DNA from: Bacteroidota bacterium
Lineage (GTDB): Bacteria > Bacteroidota > Bacteroidia > Chitinophagales > Saprospiraceae
Assembly (NCBI GenBank): GCA_024280135.1
Contig: JAJRQS010000284.1
Location: 1 to 13,160 of the forward strand
Direction: 5' to 3'
DNA length: 13,160 nt
Shown: piece by piece, positions 5,752 through 12,931 of the stretch
Position numbering within the stretch: the stretch's first letter is position 1
How the letters are laid out: each line of letters starts with the position of its first letter
Notes under the pieces: model-generated
What the model was told of the DNA's origin: nothing
Database searches by the model: none
Seen by the model: only the letters and a program-made list of their open reading frames with translations
Position numbers and translations under genes: made by a program

Positions 5752-6648
5752 TTAAAGGCCCCAAAATAGAATGCTATTTTGCTCTATATTGGTATATTCA
5801 GTTGCACTGATATCTATTTTATACATAACAAATTCTAAAAAGCTACTGGTTGAATGAGCAACTGGTTGACTTCCATTAGCCCAGCCAATAGTGAAGTAGT
5901 TATTTATGGTGCAAGGCCCCGTAGTATGTGTTCCATTTATTTTTTGAACACCTCCTTTTCTACTGATAACGTGTGTGTCTGTACGAATGAAAGTATAAAT
6001 ATCCCACACATTATTTCCCGAGAGATTATAAAAATATCTAGGATTATTACAGCAGATACCAGGATCGAAATACAAATTGTTATTACTCCAATTAATGTGA
6101 GTTGACCATCGGTCTATTCCTACTAGCACCCCAAAAGTATGTTGATATTTTGGAGAGGCTTTAACAATAGAAAGCACAGTGCCGTTGACGCCATTTTTTG
6201 TTAAGCTTTGTAATCCCACTTCTACGGTTAAATGGTCATTTATGCCATCACCTTTGAAATAGGGCTTGGTAGTACTTGGGTAGAAACGTGGTTGTCTATT
6301 GTCCGTTAGTTGGATGGCATCGTATCCCAAAGGGCCTTGGTCATACCACTTGACGACATATACATTAGAACCTGCTCGCCAAGTGTTGATTGCTGCGATA
6401 TCAACAATGTCATTGTCTGCATGAAAGAAATCTTTTTGTGCGTTATCACTAGCTCTACGCAATCTAACCAACGGCCCGTTGTAATCCGAAAGTAGAATCC
6501 TAAACGATAGCGCAAAATTAAGGCTATCTAGCTTGGTGTCAAGTATGTGCGAAGGTGAAAGACTCGGAAAATAATTATAATTCGATATTTGTCCGAATGC
6601 TAGACTTTGGAAGAATGTAAAAAGGAGGAGAATCAGTTTGCTTTTCAT
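5752..6648 (-). CDS. Secreted protein with arabinofuranosidase-B-like / ConA-like jelly-roll domain
   Basis: The protein has 298 residues. Residues 1-20 form a signal peptide (KSKLILLLFTFFQSLAFG, then Q). Residues about 44-115 carry the hallmark pattern of the alpha-L-arabinofuranosidase-B catalytic-domain family: GPLVRLRRASDNAQKDFF (58-75) and VVKWYDQGPLGYDAIQ (98-113). The rest looks like a beta jelly roll, ending in the FLEFVMYKIDISATEY type of strand seen in LamG/ConA-like domains. Fungal GH54 enzymes are much longer and have a separate carbohydrate-binding module. In bacteria and phages this domain often occurs in tail or surface proteins, so glycan binding is more likely than proven hydrolysis. 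The start ATG overlaps the stop of the upstream gene as ATGA, giving a two-gene operon. The stop lies 5 bases from that of convergent gmhB. Confidence 0.72.
   Translation of the reverse strand: MKSKLILLLFTFFQSLAFGQISNYNYFPSLSPSHILDTKLDSLNFALSFRILLSDYNGPLVRLRRASDNAQKDFFHADNDIVDIAAINTWRAGSNVYVVKWYDQGPLGYDAIQLTDNRQPRFYPSTTKPYFKGDGINDHLTVEVGLQSLTKNGVNGTVLSIVKASPKYQHTFGVLVGIDRWSTHINWSNNNLYFDPGICCNNPRYFYNLSGNNVWDIYTFIRTDTHVISRKGGVQKINGTHTTGPCTINNYFTIGWANGSQPVAHSTSSFLEFVMYKIDISATEYTNIEQNSILFWGL
5762..5781. terminator. Short perfect hairpin at the convergent gene ends, possible weak terminator
   Basis: CAAAATAG at 5762-5769 and CTATTTTG at 5774-5781 form an 8-bp stem with a 4-base loop. It lies inside the last codons of the minus-strand gene, 15 bases past the gmhB stop. 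No long T run follows on either strand, so termination is only suggested by position. Confidence 0.25.
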
Positions 6649-7151
6649 AGTCGTAAGTCTCCAGTTAAATAAAAAACATTAGGACTGGTACAGACCAATC
6701 CTACTCCAGCATCTTGTCCTGCAGTCCGAAATCGTTGTAGTCTGTTTTTTATAGTTGCTCCACTTCCAACAAAGGTGATTTTGCCAACTCCTAATTGATA
6801 GACACTAATATTAAAACCAATGGCTAATGAGCCAGGAATAGTTATGGTCAGGTCACTAGAGCTATTGACTGCTAGTATCTTATTATTGTCGGAAGCCACT
6901 AAGGTGTAATTTGAAGTAATGTTTTTAAGCTTTGGCGACTCAATCACAAGTTTGTCCCAAGTTGTTCCATTAAAAACATATAAATGGTTGTCGGTGGTAT
7001 TATAAGCCAAACTACCCGTGTTAACAGAAACAAGTGCATTCATTTCTGCGTTGGTGACGGAATGGATGTGGACTAGTTCCTCACTTGTAATCTGTCCAAA
7101 AACAAAAAAGGGTATGACCAATAATATAAAAATAAGGTATTGGGTTCGCAT
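6645..7151 (-). CDS. Secreted phage-tail-fibre-like beta-structured protein
   Basis: The protein has 168 residues with a signal peptide at 1-20 (FILLVIPFFVFG, then Q). Residues about 30-70 include NAEMNALVSVNTGSLAYNTT and HLYVFNGTTWDKL, a motif common in tail-fibre and Bacteroidota surface proteins. Residues about 80-168 (YTLVASDNNKILAVNSSSDL, TITIPGSLAIGFNISVYQLG, VGKITFVGSGATI, ending VFYLTGDLRL) have the repeated short-strand pattern of phage tail-fibre C-terminal domains. It has no enzyme motif and is presumably a structural or binding protein outside the inner membrane. It is the first gene of an ATGA-overlapped pair with the jelly-roll protein and has its own promoter. The signal peptide argues against it being part of an intracellular phage tail. 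Family recognition is by motif memory only. Confidence 0.68.
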   Translation of the reverse strand: MRTQYLIFILLVIPFFVFGQITSEELVHIHSVTNAEMNALVSVNTGSLAYNTTDNHLYVFNGTTWDKLVIESPKLKNITSNYTLVASDNNKILAVNSSSDLTITIPGSLAIGFNISVYQLGVGKITFVGSGATIKNRLQRFRTAGQDAGVGLVCTSPNVFYLTGDLRL

Positions 7152-7181
7152 TGTAAAAGGAGTTTGAGATCGAATTGGCGC

Positions 7182-7213
7182 GTAATATATGATTTTTTTC
7201 TAATATATACAAA
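7182..7213 (-). promoter_or_regulatory. Probable promoter of the tail-fibre-like operon
   Basis: On the minus strand, TTTG (7213-7210) is followed after exactly 20 bases by TATATTAC (7189-7182), two mismatches from TAnnTTTG. Transcription would start near 7175, about 24 bases before the ATG at 7151. It begins right after the T run of the minus-strand terminator at 7222-7260, which would insulate it from upstream reading. Confidence 0.4.
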
Positions 7214-7221
7214 AAAAATGC

Positions 7222-7260
7222 AAAAAAAACAGCGGACAAAGACCGTTGTCTCATCCGCTG
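7222..7260 (-). terminator. Strong minus-strand Rho-independent terminator
   Basis: Reading the minus strand, CAGCGGA (7260-7254) pairs with TCCGCTG (7236-7230). An inner GAGAC/GTCTT stem closes on an AACG loop, and eight T residues follow (7229-7222). It ends no recognised large gene: the only minus-strand candidate before it is the 38-codon frame at 7251-7367, whose stop codon touches the stem. Confidence 0.85.
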
Positions 7261-7367
7261 CCGTAAAATAAACCCCCCAAATTAATCTTAGCTAGGTTAG
7301 CTTTATTTCTTATTGGGTACACTAGAGATAGGGCAAATAAAATGCCATTTGAGGCAAAAATCAGCAT
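7251..7367 (-). CDS. Possible 38-residue single-helix membrane protein
   Basis: An ATG at 7367 opens a 38-codon frame. The product has a hydrophobic N-terminal half (MLIFASNGILFALSLVYP), then a basic segment (IRNKANLAK) and a glycine-rich tail, the layout of a small inner-membrane protein. The TGA at 7253-7251 sits at the base of a strong intrinsic terminator, as expected for a real gene end. The frame stays open 16 more codons upstream to a TAG at 7418-7416, so it could be the remnant of a longer gene. No convincing promoter was found. No family is recognised, so the coding status rests on the terminator and the protein-like composition. Confidence 0.4.
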   Translation of the reverse strand: MLIFASNGILFALSLVYPIRNKANLAKINLGGLFYGSG

Positions 7368-7538
7368 ATATAAAATATCCTGCTCAATTGAAGCATAATT
7401 GTTATTTGTAAAATGCTAATAGTCAACACACATGTTTTAATAAAATATATTGATAATTTTTAGGAGTAACTAAGTTTTATCGGGTACATACGAATTGGGA
7501 CTAATTGCCGTTATCCGTTTGTCAAAAACAATGAAACG

Positions 7539-8147
7539 ATGTTTTATAAGATAATTGGGGTATTTTGCTTTCTTTTTATAGTAGGTTGCACGGATGGGAC
7601 GAATTCAGAGAAAGCACATACAGTTCTTATTGAGCAAGCGTCTGTGGCAGGGGTAGAGGATGAGCTATTGTTTGACTCAATCAATATTGCAGATAGATTT
7701 GATTACCCTGTTGGACCTCCTGACGGAAAAGGATATTATAATGCACAAGGATTTGGGGCGAATCTACACCTAGGGGATGACTGGAATGGAATAGGAGGTG
7801 GGAATACGGATTTTGGGGATACAATTTATGCGATAGGCAATGGTTATGTTTTTTTTGCAGAGGATATTGAGGGAGGTTGGGGCAATGTGGTTCGGCTCAT
7901 TCATCAGCTACCAAATGGGAAGCAGATAGAGTCTTTGTATGCCCATTGTGATACCCTTATAGTTAGTGTGAAAGAGTGGGTAAAGAGAGGTGACCCAATA
8001 GCGACTATTGGAACGGCAAATGGGGCCTACTTGGCGCATTTACACCTTGAAATTCGAGATAGCGTCCGAATGGAAATAGGTGGAGGTTATGGTAGCGAGA
8101 CGGAAGGGTATATAGATCCGACTAAGTTTCTAAAACGAAATCGTTAG
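7539..8147 (+). CDS. M23 (LytM-type) metallopeptidase lipoprotein
   Basis: The 202-residue protein has a lipoprotein signal at 1-17 with lipobox IVGC (Cys17). The peptidase M23 domain spans about 55-195. HLGDDW gives the metal ligands His77 and Asp81, SLYAHCD gives His136, and AHLHLEI gives His167 and His169. All five residues expected of an active zinc enzyme are present, in the order HxxxD, H, HxH. Such enzymes cut peptide crosslinks in peptidoglycan or act as amidase activators; with intact ligands a true hydrolase is likely. It would be anchored to a membrane facing the periplasm or the surface. The gene stands alone, with a terminator about 65 bases after its stop shared with the convergent susCD operon. 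The promoter was not clear: TCCGTTTG at 7514-7521 is a partial -7 match only. Confidence 0.9.
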   Translation: MFYKIIGVFCFLFIVGCTDGTNSEKAHTVLIEQASVAGVEDELLFDSINIADRFDYPVGPPDGKGYYNAQGFGANLHLGDDWNGIGGGNTDFGDTIYAIGNGYVFFAEDIEGGWGNVVRLIHQLPNGKQIESLYAHCDTLIVSVKEWVKRGDPIATIGTANGAYLAHLHLEIRDSVRMEIGGGYGSETEGYIDPTKFLKRNR

Positions 8148-8172
8148 GGGTTGAACGACGTAGGTTAGTGTT

Positions 8173-8191
8173 ATGCACACAGAATGTGCAT
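8173..8191. repeat. Small hairpin after the M23 gene
   Basis: ATGCACA at 8173-8179 and TGTGCAT at 8185-8191 form a 7-bp stem with a 5-base loop. It lies between the M23 stop and the main terminator. No T run follows, so its role is unclear. Confidence 0.3.
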
Positions 8192-8210
8192 TTGTATTGG
8201 TCAAAATAAA

Positions 8211-8242
8211 AAAACCCTATCTTAATGAAAAGATAGGGTTTT
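8211..8242. terminator. Bidirectional intrinsic terminator between the M23 gene and the susCD operon
   Basis: AAAACCCTATCTT at 8211-8223 pairs over 13 perfect base pairs with AAGATAGGGTTTT at 8230-8242 around a 6-base loop. The A run on the left and T run on the right make it usable from both strands. It follows the M23 stop on the plus strand and the susD stop on the minus strand. Confidence 0.85.
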
Positions 8243-8253
8243 AATATTAACAA

Positions 8254-9546
8254 TTAAATAACTGGGTCAGGCGGAGTGTTCGGATTGTTATCCCGTTCCA
8301 CCGTTGGATAAGGGTAAAAATTACGATTCCGCTCTGGATTAGTATCCATAGGTCCAGGTCGATTAAAGCGTCTGCTGTCTTCTAGTTTCAAACCACTCAT
8401 ATAAAGCTCAGTACATCTATTTCTATAGATTTCCATCAAAACAGCGTCTTGTGTCATTGCTCCCGAATAGGCTGGCAAAGCAGCGTTTACACCAAAAGCA
8501 TCATCAGATTTAGTTAGGACTTTGTTTAAACTAATCACAGCCTCTGATAAGTCCGTAGGACTTAGTCTAGCATCAGCTTCAGCCATTATCAAAAGCATTT
8601 CTCCAGGGAGATATACAGGAATTGAAGTTTCATCAGATAAGAAAAAACCAATTCCATCCATTGCATTTGGCGTAATATAAAACCCAATTCGCCCATCAGC
8701 GGCATTAGGAGTTAAGCTACTTGGCAAACCAAAATCATCATTGTAATCATAGACATTTTGTGTGATTAATGATGTTCTAAAAACAGGATTTGGGGTAACA
8801 TTATCAAATACAAATACAGACATTGAAGTTAAATCTACCGAACTGGCTGCTGTCTTAGCTTTCGCAAAATGCCCAAGCATCATTTCGTATCTAGCCGTTA
8901 AAGCAAGAATTGAATTTTTAATATCAATATCTCCACTTACAGCTTGGTTGAAGGCCGCTGAAGCTTCTGTTTCACTAAAAGTCTTTGCAGAATTTAAATT
9001 AGAAACAGCTTCTTCTAGTACTGCTGTCCGATCCAAAAAGGAAGCTGCATCAGTTGCTCTAATAGGTGCTTTTTCCCAATACTGAGCCATAGAACCCAGT
9101 GCTAATGCTTTGAAAAAGTGAGCATAGGCCATTGTACCTGCTTTCGTGCCCGCATCTTGAATGACACTAGGTGCATTTTCAATAACCTTGTCAGCATCTG
9201 CACTGACTAAGTTTAATCCAGTCCAAAGGCTCTTTAATACACCATTGTCAGGAGAAACATTTGCACCTCCATCACCAAGTTGAGCCAATTCGCTATTACC
9301 TGCATTCAGAATTTGTAATTCATGTGTAGTAAGTCCATTGGCAGAAATTCCTGCATATAATGGACTGGCTCCACCTACAGAATAGCGGTATTTCATCCCA
9401 TTAACCATACCCAATAAACCATCGGTTGATTTTAGGATTTGTTGGTCAGTCGCTGCATTAGGATTGACCAATTCTTCTTTCTTGCAGGAAGCAAAAAGCA
9501 ACATGGAAGGAAGAAGCATATATAAAAAGAAATTTTTGATTGTCAT
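8254..9546 (-). CDS. SusD/RagB-family outer-membrane lipoprotein
   Basis: The 430-residue protein has a lipoprotein signal with lipobox FASC (Cys21), followed by KKEE, an acidic/basic stretch typical of surface-exported Bacteroidota lipoproteins. The SusD fold is recognised from WTGLNLVSADADKVIENA (about 107-124), AYAHFFKALALGSMAQYW (about 140-157) and the C-terminal RNRCTELYMSGLKLEDSRRF, near NRNFYPYP. SusD proteins sit as a lid on a SusC channel and capture glycans or peptides at the cell surface. At 430 residues it is short for the family, often 450 to 600. It follows susC with a 49-base gap. No glycoside hydrolase, kinase or regulator is adjacent, so the ligand cannot be predicted. Confidence 0.93.
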   Translation of the reverse strand: MTIKNFFLYMLLPSMLLFASCKKEELVNPNAATDQQILKSTDGLLGMVNGMKYRYSVGGASPLYAGISANGLTTHELQILNAGNSELAQLGDGGANVSPDNGVLKSLWTGLNLVSADADKVIENAPSVIQDAGTKAGTMAYAHFFKALALGSMAQYWEKAPIRATDAASFLDRTAVLEEAVSNLNSAKTFSETEASAAFNQAVSGDIDIKNSILALTARYEMMLGHFAKAKTAASSVDLTSMSVFVFDNVTPNPVFRTSLITQNVYDYNDDFGLPSSLTPNAADGRIGFYITPNAMDGIGFFLSDETSIPVYLPGEMLLIMAEADARLSPTDLSEAVISLNKVLTKSDDAFGVNAALPAYSGAMTQDAVLMEIYRNRCTELYMSGLKLEDSRRFNRPGPMDTNPERNRNFYPYPTVERDNNPNTPPDPVI

Positions 9547-9576
9547 ATTTCTTTATTTTTAATTTTGAAAAATAAA

Positions 9577-9592
9577 CTTGCTTTTGCGCAAG
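9577..9592 (-). promoter_or_regulatory. Hairpin in the susC-susD gap, possible weak terminator/attenuator
   Basis: On the minus strand CTTGC (9592-9588) and GCAAG (9581-9577) form a 5-bp stem around GCAAAA, followed by a T-rich stretch (TTTATTTTT). It begins four bases after the susC stop. It may lower read-through into susD or protect the susC 3' end. The stem is short, so confidence is low. Confidence 0.3.
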
Positions 9593-9595
9593 CGA

Positions 9596-12500
9596 TTAAA
9601 AGGAAACATTTAATCCCAATAGCCAAGTTTTTGGAATGGGAATATTACCAAAGTCATCACCTCTTACAGTTGAGCTTTGACCCGCACTATTTGTTTCTGG
9701 ATCAAAACCACTGTAATTATCCCATGACTTCAAATTCCGACCGATCAAAGAAACGGTCAGGTTTGAGAAAGCACCTAGCTTCCCTGTGTCATAAGACAAA
9801 GATAATTCTCTCAGCTTAACAAAAGAGCCATCTTCAACGTGCGCTTCTTGAATTCTAGGTCCTACAAATCCACCGATTGCAGCTACCCATCCACGCGGTA
9901 CTTCTCCTTTTAGTTCCTTTTCAGAAAGTAAACTTGAACCGACATTGTTACTCGTAATGCTGTTCCAGTTCCATACATCAAAACCTTGGACTGCATCAAA
10001 TTGTAAACGCATTCCAATCTTTTTGTATTTAAACTCATTGATTAAAGAACCCGTCCAATCTGGATTCGGATCTCCTAAAACAACCCTTACTGGTGTGCCC
10101 ATTGGTTGGCCGTCATCGTCATACATTAATTCACCAGTGACATCATTTCCACGTGCTACTTGTGGTAACATGACAACGCCACCATCTACATCTACGGGTT
10201 TGAGTAAAAGCGAACCATCTGCATTTCTAGCATATTGACGTGCAAAGAAAACACCTAATGATTCACCATCAATGGCACTTTGAGCACCACCTCCTCCTCT
10301 TAGAGAGATGCCTGCTCGGCCACCACCAATACCATTCACTACATTCTTAAATGTATTATAAGATACGGTCATATCCCACGAAAATGCTTTAGTACGTACT
10401 GGGCGACCACTTAGCATTACTTCAATACCGTTATTCGTCATCTCTCCGATATTCTCAATAATACTTCCACCACCACTTGACGGAGCTAAATCTCTATTCA
10501 ATAATAAATCGGTAATCTTTTGATTATAAATCGTCAATGATAGCCCAATTCTATTCTTTAGGAAACTCATATCTGTACCAAATTCAACTTCCGTTTGTTG
10601 CTCTGGTTTGATGTTTGGATTACCTAAACTACTATTCGGAACAATCGCACTTTTTCCCGCAAGGGTCTGAGAAGAAAAATTCGTAAATCTAGTATAAGGG
10701 CCGATACCTGTTAAGTTACCAGCTTTTCCATAGGAGAATCTCAATTTGAAATTATTCCATACATTAGCTATACTAGACGATTTCCATCCAGCCATTTCAG
10801 AAAGCACAATACTAGCACTAGCTTTTGGGTAAAATTGGTTGCGTTGATCGACTCCAAAACGAGAAGAACCATCCACACGCCCCGCTAATGTTAAATATAA
10901 AAAGTCATTATACCCAAAGCTTTGTTGTAAGAAATATCCATTGATCCATGATTCCGCTACATATTCAGTAGGCGTTTCAAATAGATTGTTAGCAGCACCA
11001 AGTGTTTGCACAAAAGGGGCTAAATCTCTTCCTGCTGCGGAAGAGAAATCCGTTTTAGTATTCCAACGAGACCAACCAAGCGTAGTGGTTGATTCTAGTG
11101 TCTCAGTCAAGTCTTTATGATAACTAGCGGTGATATCATTATTCATTTTGAAAAGAGTCGAATTCGCAATAGCTACATATCCATCATTGAAAAAGGCTGC
11201 CGAAACGGGCGAGTAGGGTACACGTGGTTGAAAGGTGTTTCCTCGTAGGCCATATGCATCAATACCTAAAACATACTTTAACGTCATTCCTTCTATGGGG
11301 AAAACAGAAAACTGCATATCACCCATAAATCGATTCGTTTGTTGGCGAATGTCATACGTCTCAATAATCGTTAAAGGATTTAGACGCACAGGTTCTGCAT
11401 GTGGTAGGTTTCCTTCTTCATCTTTGGCATTAATATCCCAGACATTATCTGTAATAATCATCGCACTAACAGGACTAAAAAAGTTATTACCATTAGGCAT
11501 GTCTTTCGACGAACTGTTTACATAGTTTAATCCAACAGACATTTTAGCCCATTTGGCTAATGATTGATCGACTCTTAATTTGGCGCCATACTTTTGAAAA
11601 TGAGTATTGGCTAAAATACCTTCATTTTTGCTATAACTCAAAGAACCATAATACCGAGTGCTGACGGTACCACCTGAAATGGATAAGTAATTATCGTTTC
11701 CTAAAGCCGTCTGAAAAATATCATCTTGATAATCATATCTTTCAACATCGTATTGGTCAGTCACTAAAGGTCTTCCCGCAAGTGCAGCAGGCCCTTTGCC
11801 AGGATTTGCAGCACGATCGTCAGCACTTCTTAAATCCGCAATGATTGTTAATCTATCTTGAGTTGTACCTAGGTCATCAGACCCTTTAATCCCAAATCTT
11901 TTGCCATATTTAGTAAATTCTAAGCGCTTTCTTATTTTGCTTACGCTCAAACTTGTAGAAAAATTGATTTTGGGTGCACCCACTTTACCTTTCTTTGTAA
12001 AGATTTGTACTACGCCATTACTAGCCATCGAACCATATATTGCTGCTGCTGCAGCACCATTGATTACTTCTATTTTGTCAATATCATTGGCATTTAAATC
12101 AACCAGTCTGTTTTGACCAGCCTGAAATCCCGTCTGCATAGCATCCGCATTCAAGTTGATAACATTTTGTGAACTATTATCCACAATGACGCCATCTACA
12201 ATATAAAGCGGATCCGAAGATCCATTAATGGTGCTAGCACCTCTAAGACGAATGGATATACCTCCTGCGGCATCTCCATTGTTTTGGGAGATAACGCCCC
12301 CCATGATTTTACCTGATAATGCCCCTAATACGTTATTCGTACCGGCATTTTGAAGGTCTTCACCACCGATAGTAGAGATGGCATTACCCAATTGTTTTCG
12401 AGTGGTTGAAACAGAAGCACCTGTTACGACGACTTCATTTAATTGGTTGAAATCATTTTCTAGTTGGACATCTAATGTGACAAGTTTACCATCCGAAAAA

Positions 12501-12787
12501 TCAATGGACTTTTTGTAAATGGCATATCCAAGGTAGGATACCTCTAAAACAATAGGGGATTGCTCCTCTGGAAGCATGATTGAAAAATTGCCATCAATAT
12601 CCGATACGGTACCGATAGATGAGTTCTGGACGAGGATAGAAGCACCTATCAGTGGTTCTCCAAGGTCGTCCGAAACGACGCCTGTGACCGTGTTTTGTGA
12701 GAAACTAGCCAAAGGGATGAGCAGTATTAATAGTGCAGTTAGTGCACTAGCATACCACGAAGATAAGTTTTTGTTGAGTACCTTCAT
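9596..12787 (-). CDS. SusC/RagA-family TonB-dependent outer-membrane transporter
   Basis: The 1063-residue protein begins with a signal peptide (about 1-30, ending ASFSQ). A carboxypeptidase-D regulatory-like beta domain follows at about 32-110 (GVVSDDLGEPLIGASILVQN, VSYLGY). A TonB-box-like NEVVVTGAS lies at 117-124. The plug is at about 130-268 (LRGASTINGSSDPLYIVDGV; DIDKIEVINGAAAAAIYGS; NGVVQIFTKKG). A 22-strand barrel should fill the rest, ending LGLNVSF with the terminal Phe recognised by the Bam machinery. It lacks an N-terminal STN domain, so direct anti-sigma signalling is not expected. It imports a ligand captured by the downstream SusD, powered by TonB/ExbBD. Length and domain order are normal. 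The next minus-strand gene upstream ends about 145 bases before its start, and no clear promoter was found in that gap. Confidence 0.96.
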   Translation of the reverse strand: MKVLNKNLSSWYASALTALLILLIPLASFSQNTVTGVVSDDLGEPLIGASILVQNSSIGTVSDIDGNFSIMLPEEQSPIVLEVSYLGYAIYKKSIDFSDGKLVTLDVQLENDFNQLNEVVVTGASVSTTRKQLGNAISTIGGEDLQNAGTNNVLGALSGKIMGGVISQNNGDAAGGISIRLRGASTINGSSDPLYIVDGVIVDNSSQNVINLNADAMQTGFQAGQNRLVDLNANDIDKIEVINGAAAAAIYGSMASNGVVQIFTKKGKVGAPKINFSTSLSVSKIRKRLEFTKYGKRFGIKGSDDLGTTQDRLTIIADLRSADDRAANPGKGPAALAGRPLVTDQYDVERYDYQDDIFQTALGNDNYLSISGGTVSTRYYGSLSYSKNEGILANTHFQKYGAKLRVDQSLAKWAKMSVGLNYVNSSSKDMPNGNNFFSPVSAMIITDNVWDINAKDEEGNLPHAEPVRLNPLTIIETYDIRQQTNRFMGDMQFSVFPIEGMTLKYVLGIDAYGLRGNTFQPRVPYSPVSAAFFNDGYVAIANSTLFKMNNDITASYHKDLTETLESTTTLGWSRWNTKTDFSSAAGRDLAPFVQTLGAANNLFETPTEYVAESWINGYFLQQSFGYNDFLYLTLAGRVDGSSRFGVDQRNQFYPKASASIVLSEMAGWKSSSIANVWNNFKLRFSYGKAGNLTGIGPYTRFTNFSSQTLAGKSAIVPNSSLGNPNIKPEQQTEVEFGTDMSFLKNRIGLSLTIYNQKITDLLLNRDLAPSSGGGSIIENIGEMTNNGIEVMLSGRPVRTKAFSWDMTVSYNTFKNVVNGIGGGRAGISLRGGGGAQSAIDGESLGVFFARQYARNADGSLLLKPVDVDGGVVMLPQVARGNDVTGELMYDDDGQPMGTPVRVVLGDPNPDWTGSLINEFKYKKIGMRLQFDAVQGFDVWNWNSITSNNVGSSLLSEKELKGEVPRGWVAAIGGFVGPRIQEAHVEDGSFVKLRELSLSYDTGKLGAFSNLTVSLIGRNLKSWDNYSGFDPETNSAGQSSTVRGDDFGNIPIPKTWLLGLNVSF

Positions 12788-12931
12788 ACGTTTAATTTTG
12801 AGTGAGTAATAAAGTGAGCTTCGTCAAGCGACAGAAGCCATTATCAAGGGCAAGGTAGGAAAAAAATGGGCAATTGTATAGTTTTAGAATATAATTTGGT
12901 GAAAATAATTTTGCGACTATATTATATGGTT

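Noticed and set aside
5854..6105. 83-codon plus-strand frame inside the jelly-roll gene
   Set aside because: It is opposite a protein with a signal peptide and recognised motifs; its own product has no recognisable pattern.
5752..7151. Prophage or tailocin remnant
   Set aside because: No capsid, sheath, baseplate, integrase or lysis gene is visible, and both proteins carry signal peptides, which virion proteins do not have.
7368..7440. TTGACT...TAACAA, an E. coli-like promoter ahead of the 38-codon ORF on the minus strand
   Set aside because: Bacteroidota primary sigma factors use TTTG/TAnnTTTG elements, and such AT-rich matches are frequent by chance.
8254..12787. Polysaccharide utilisation locus
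   Set aside because: Only susC and susD are present; no carbohydrate-active enzyme or dedicated regulator is adjacent within the window.
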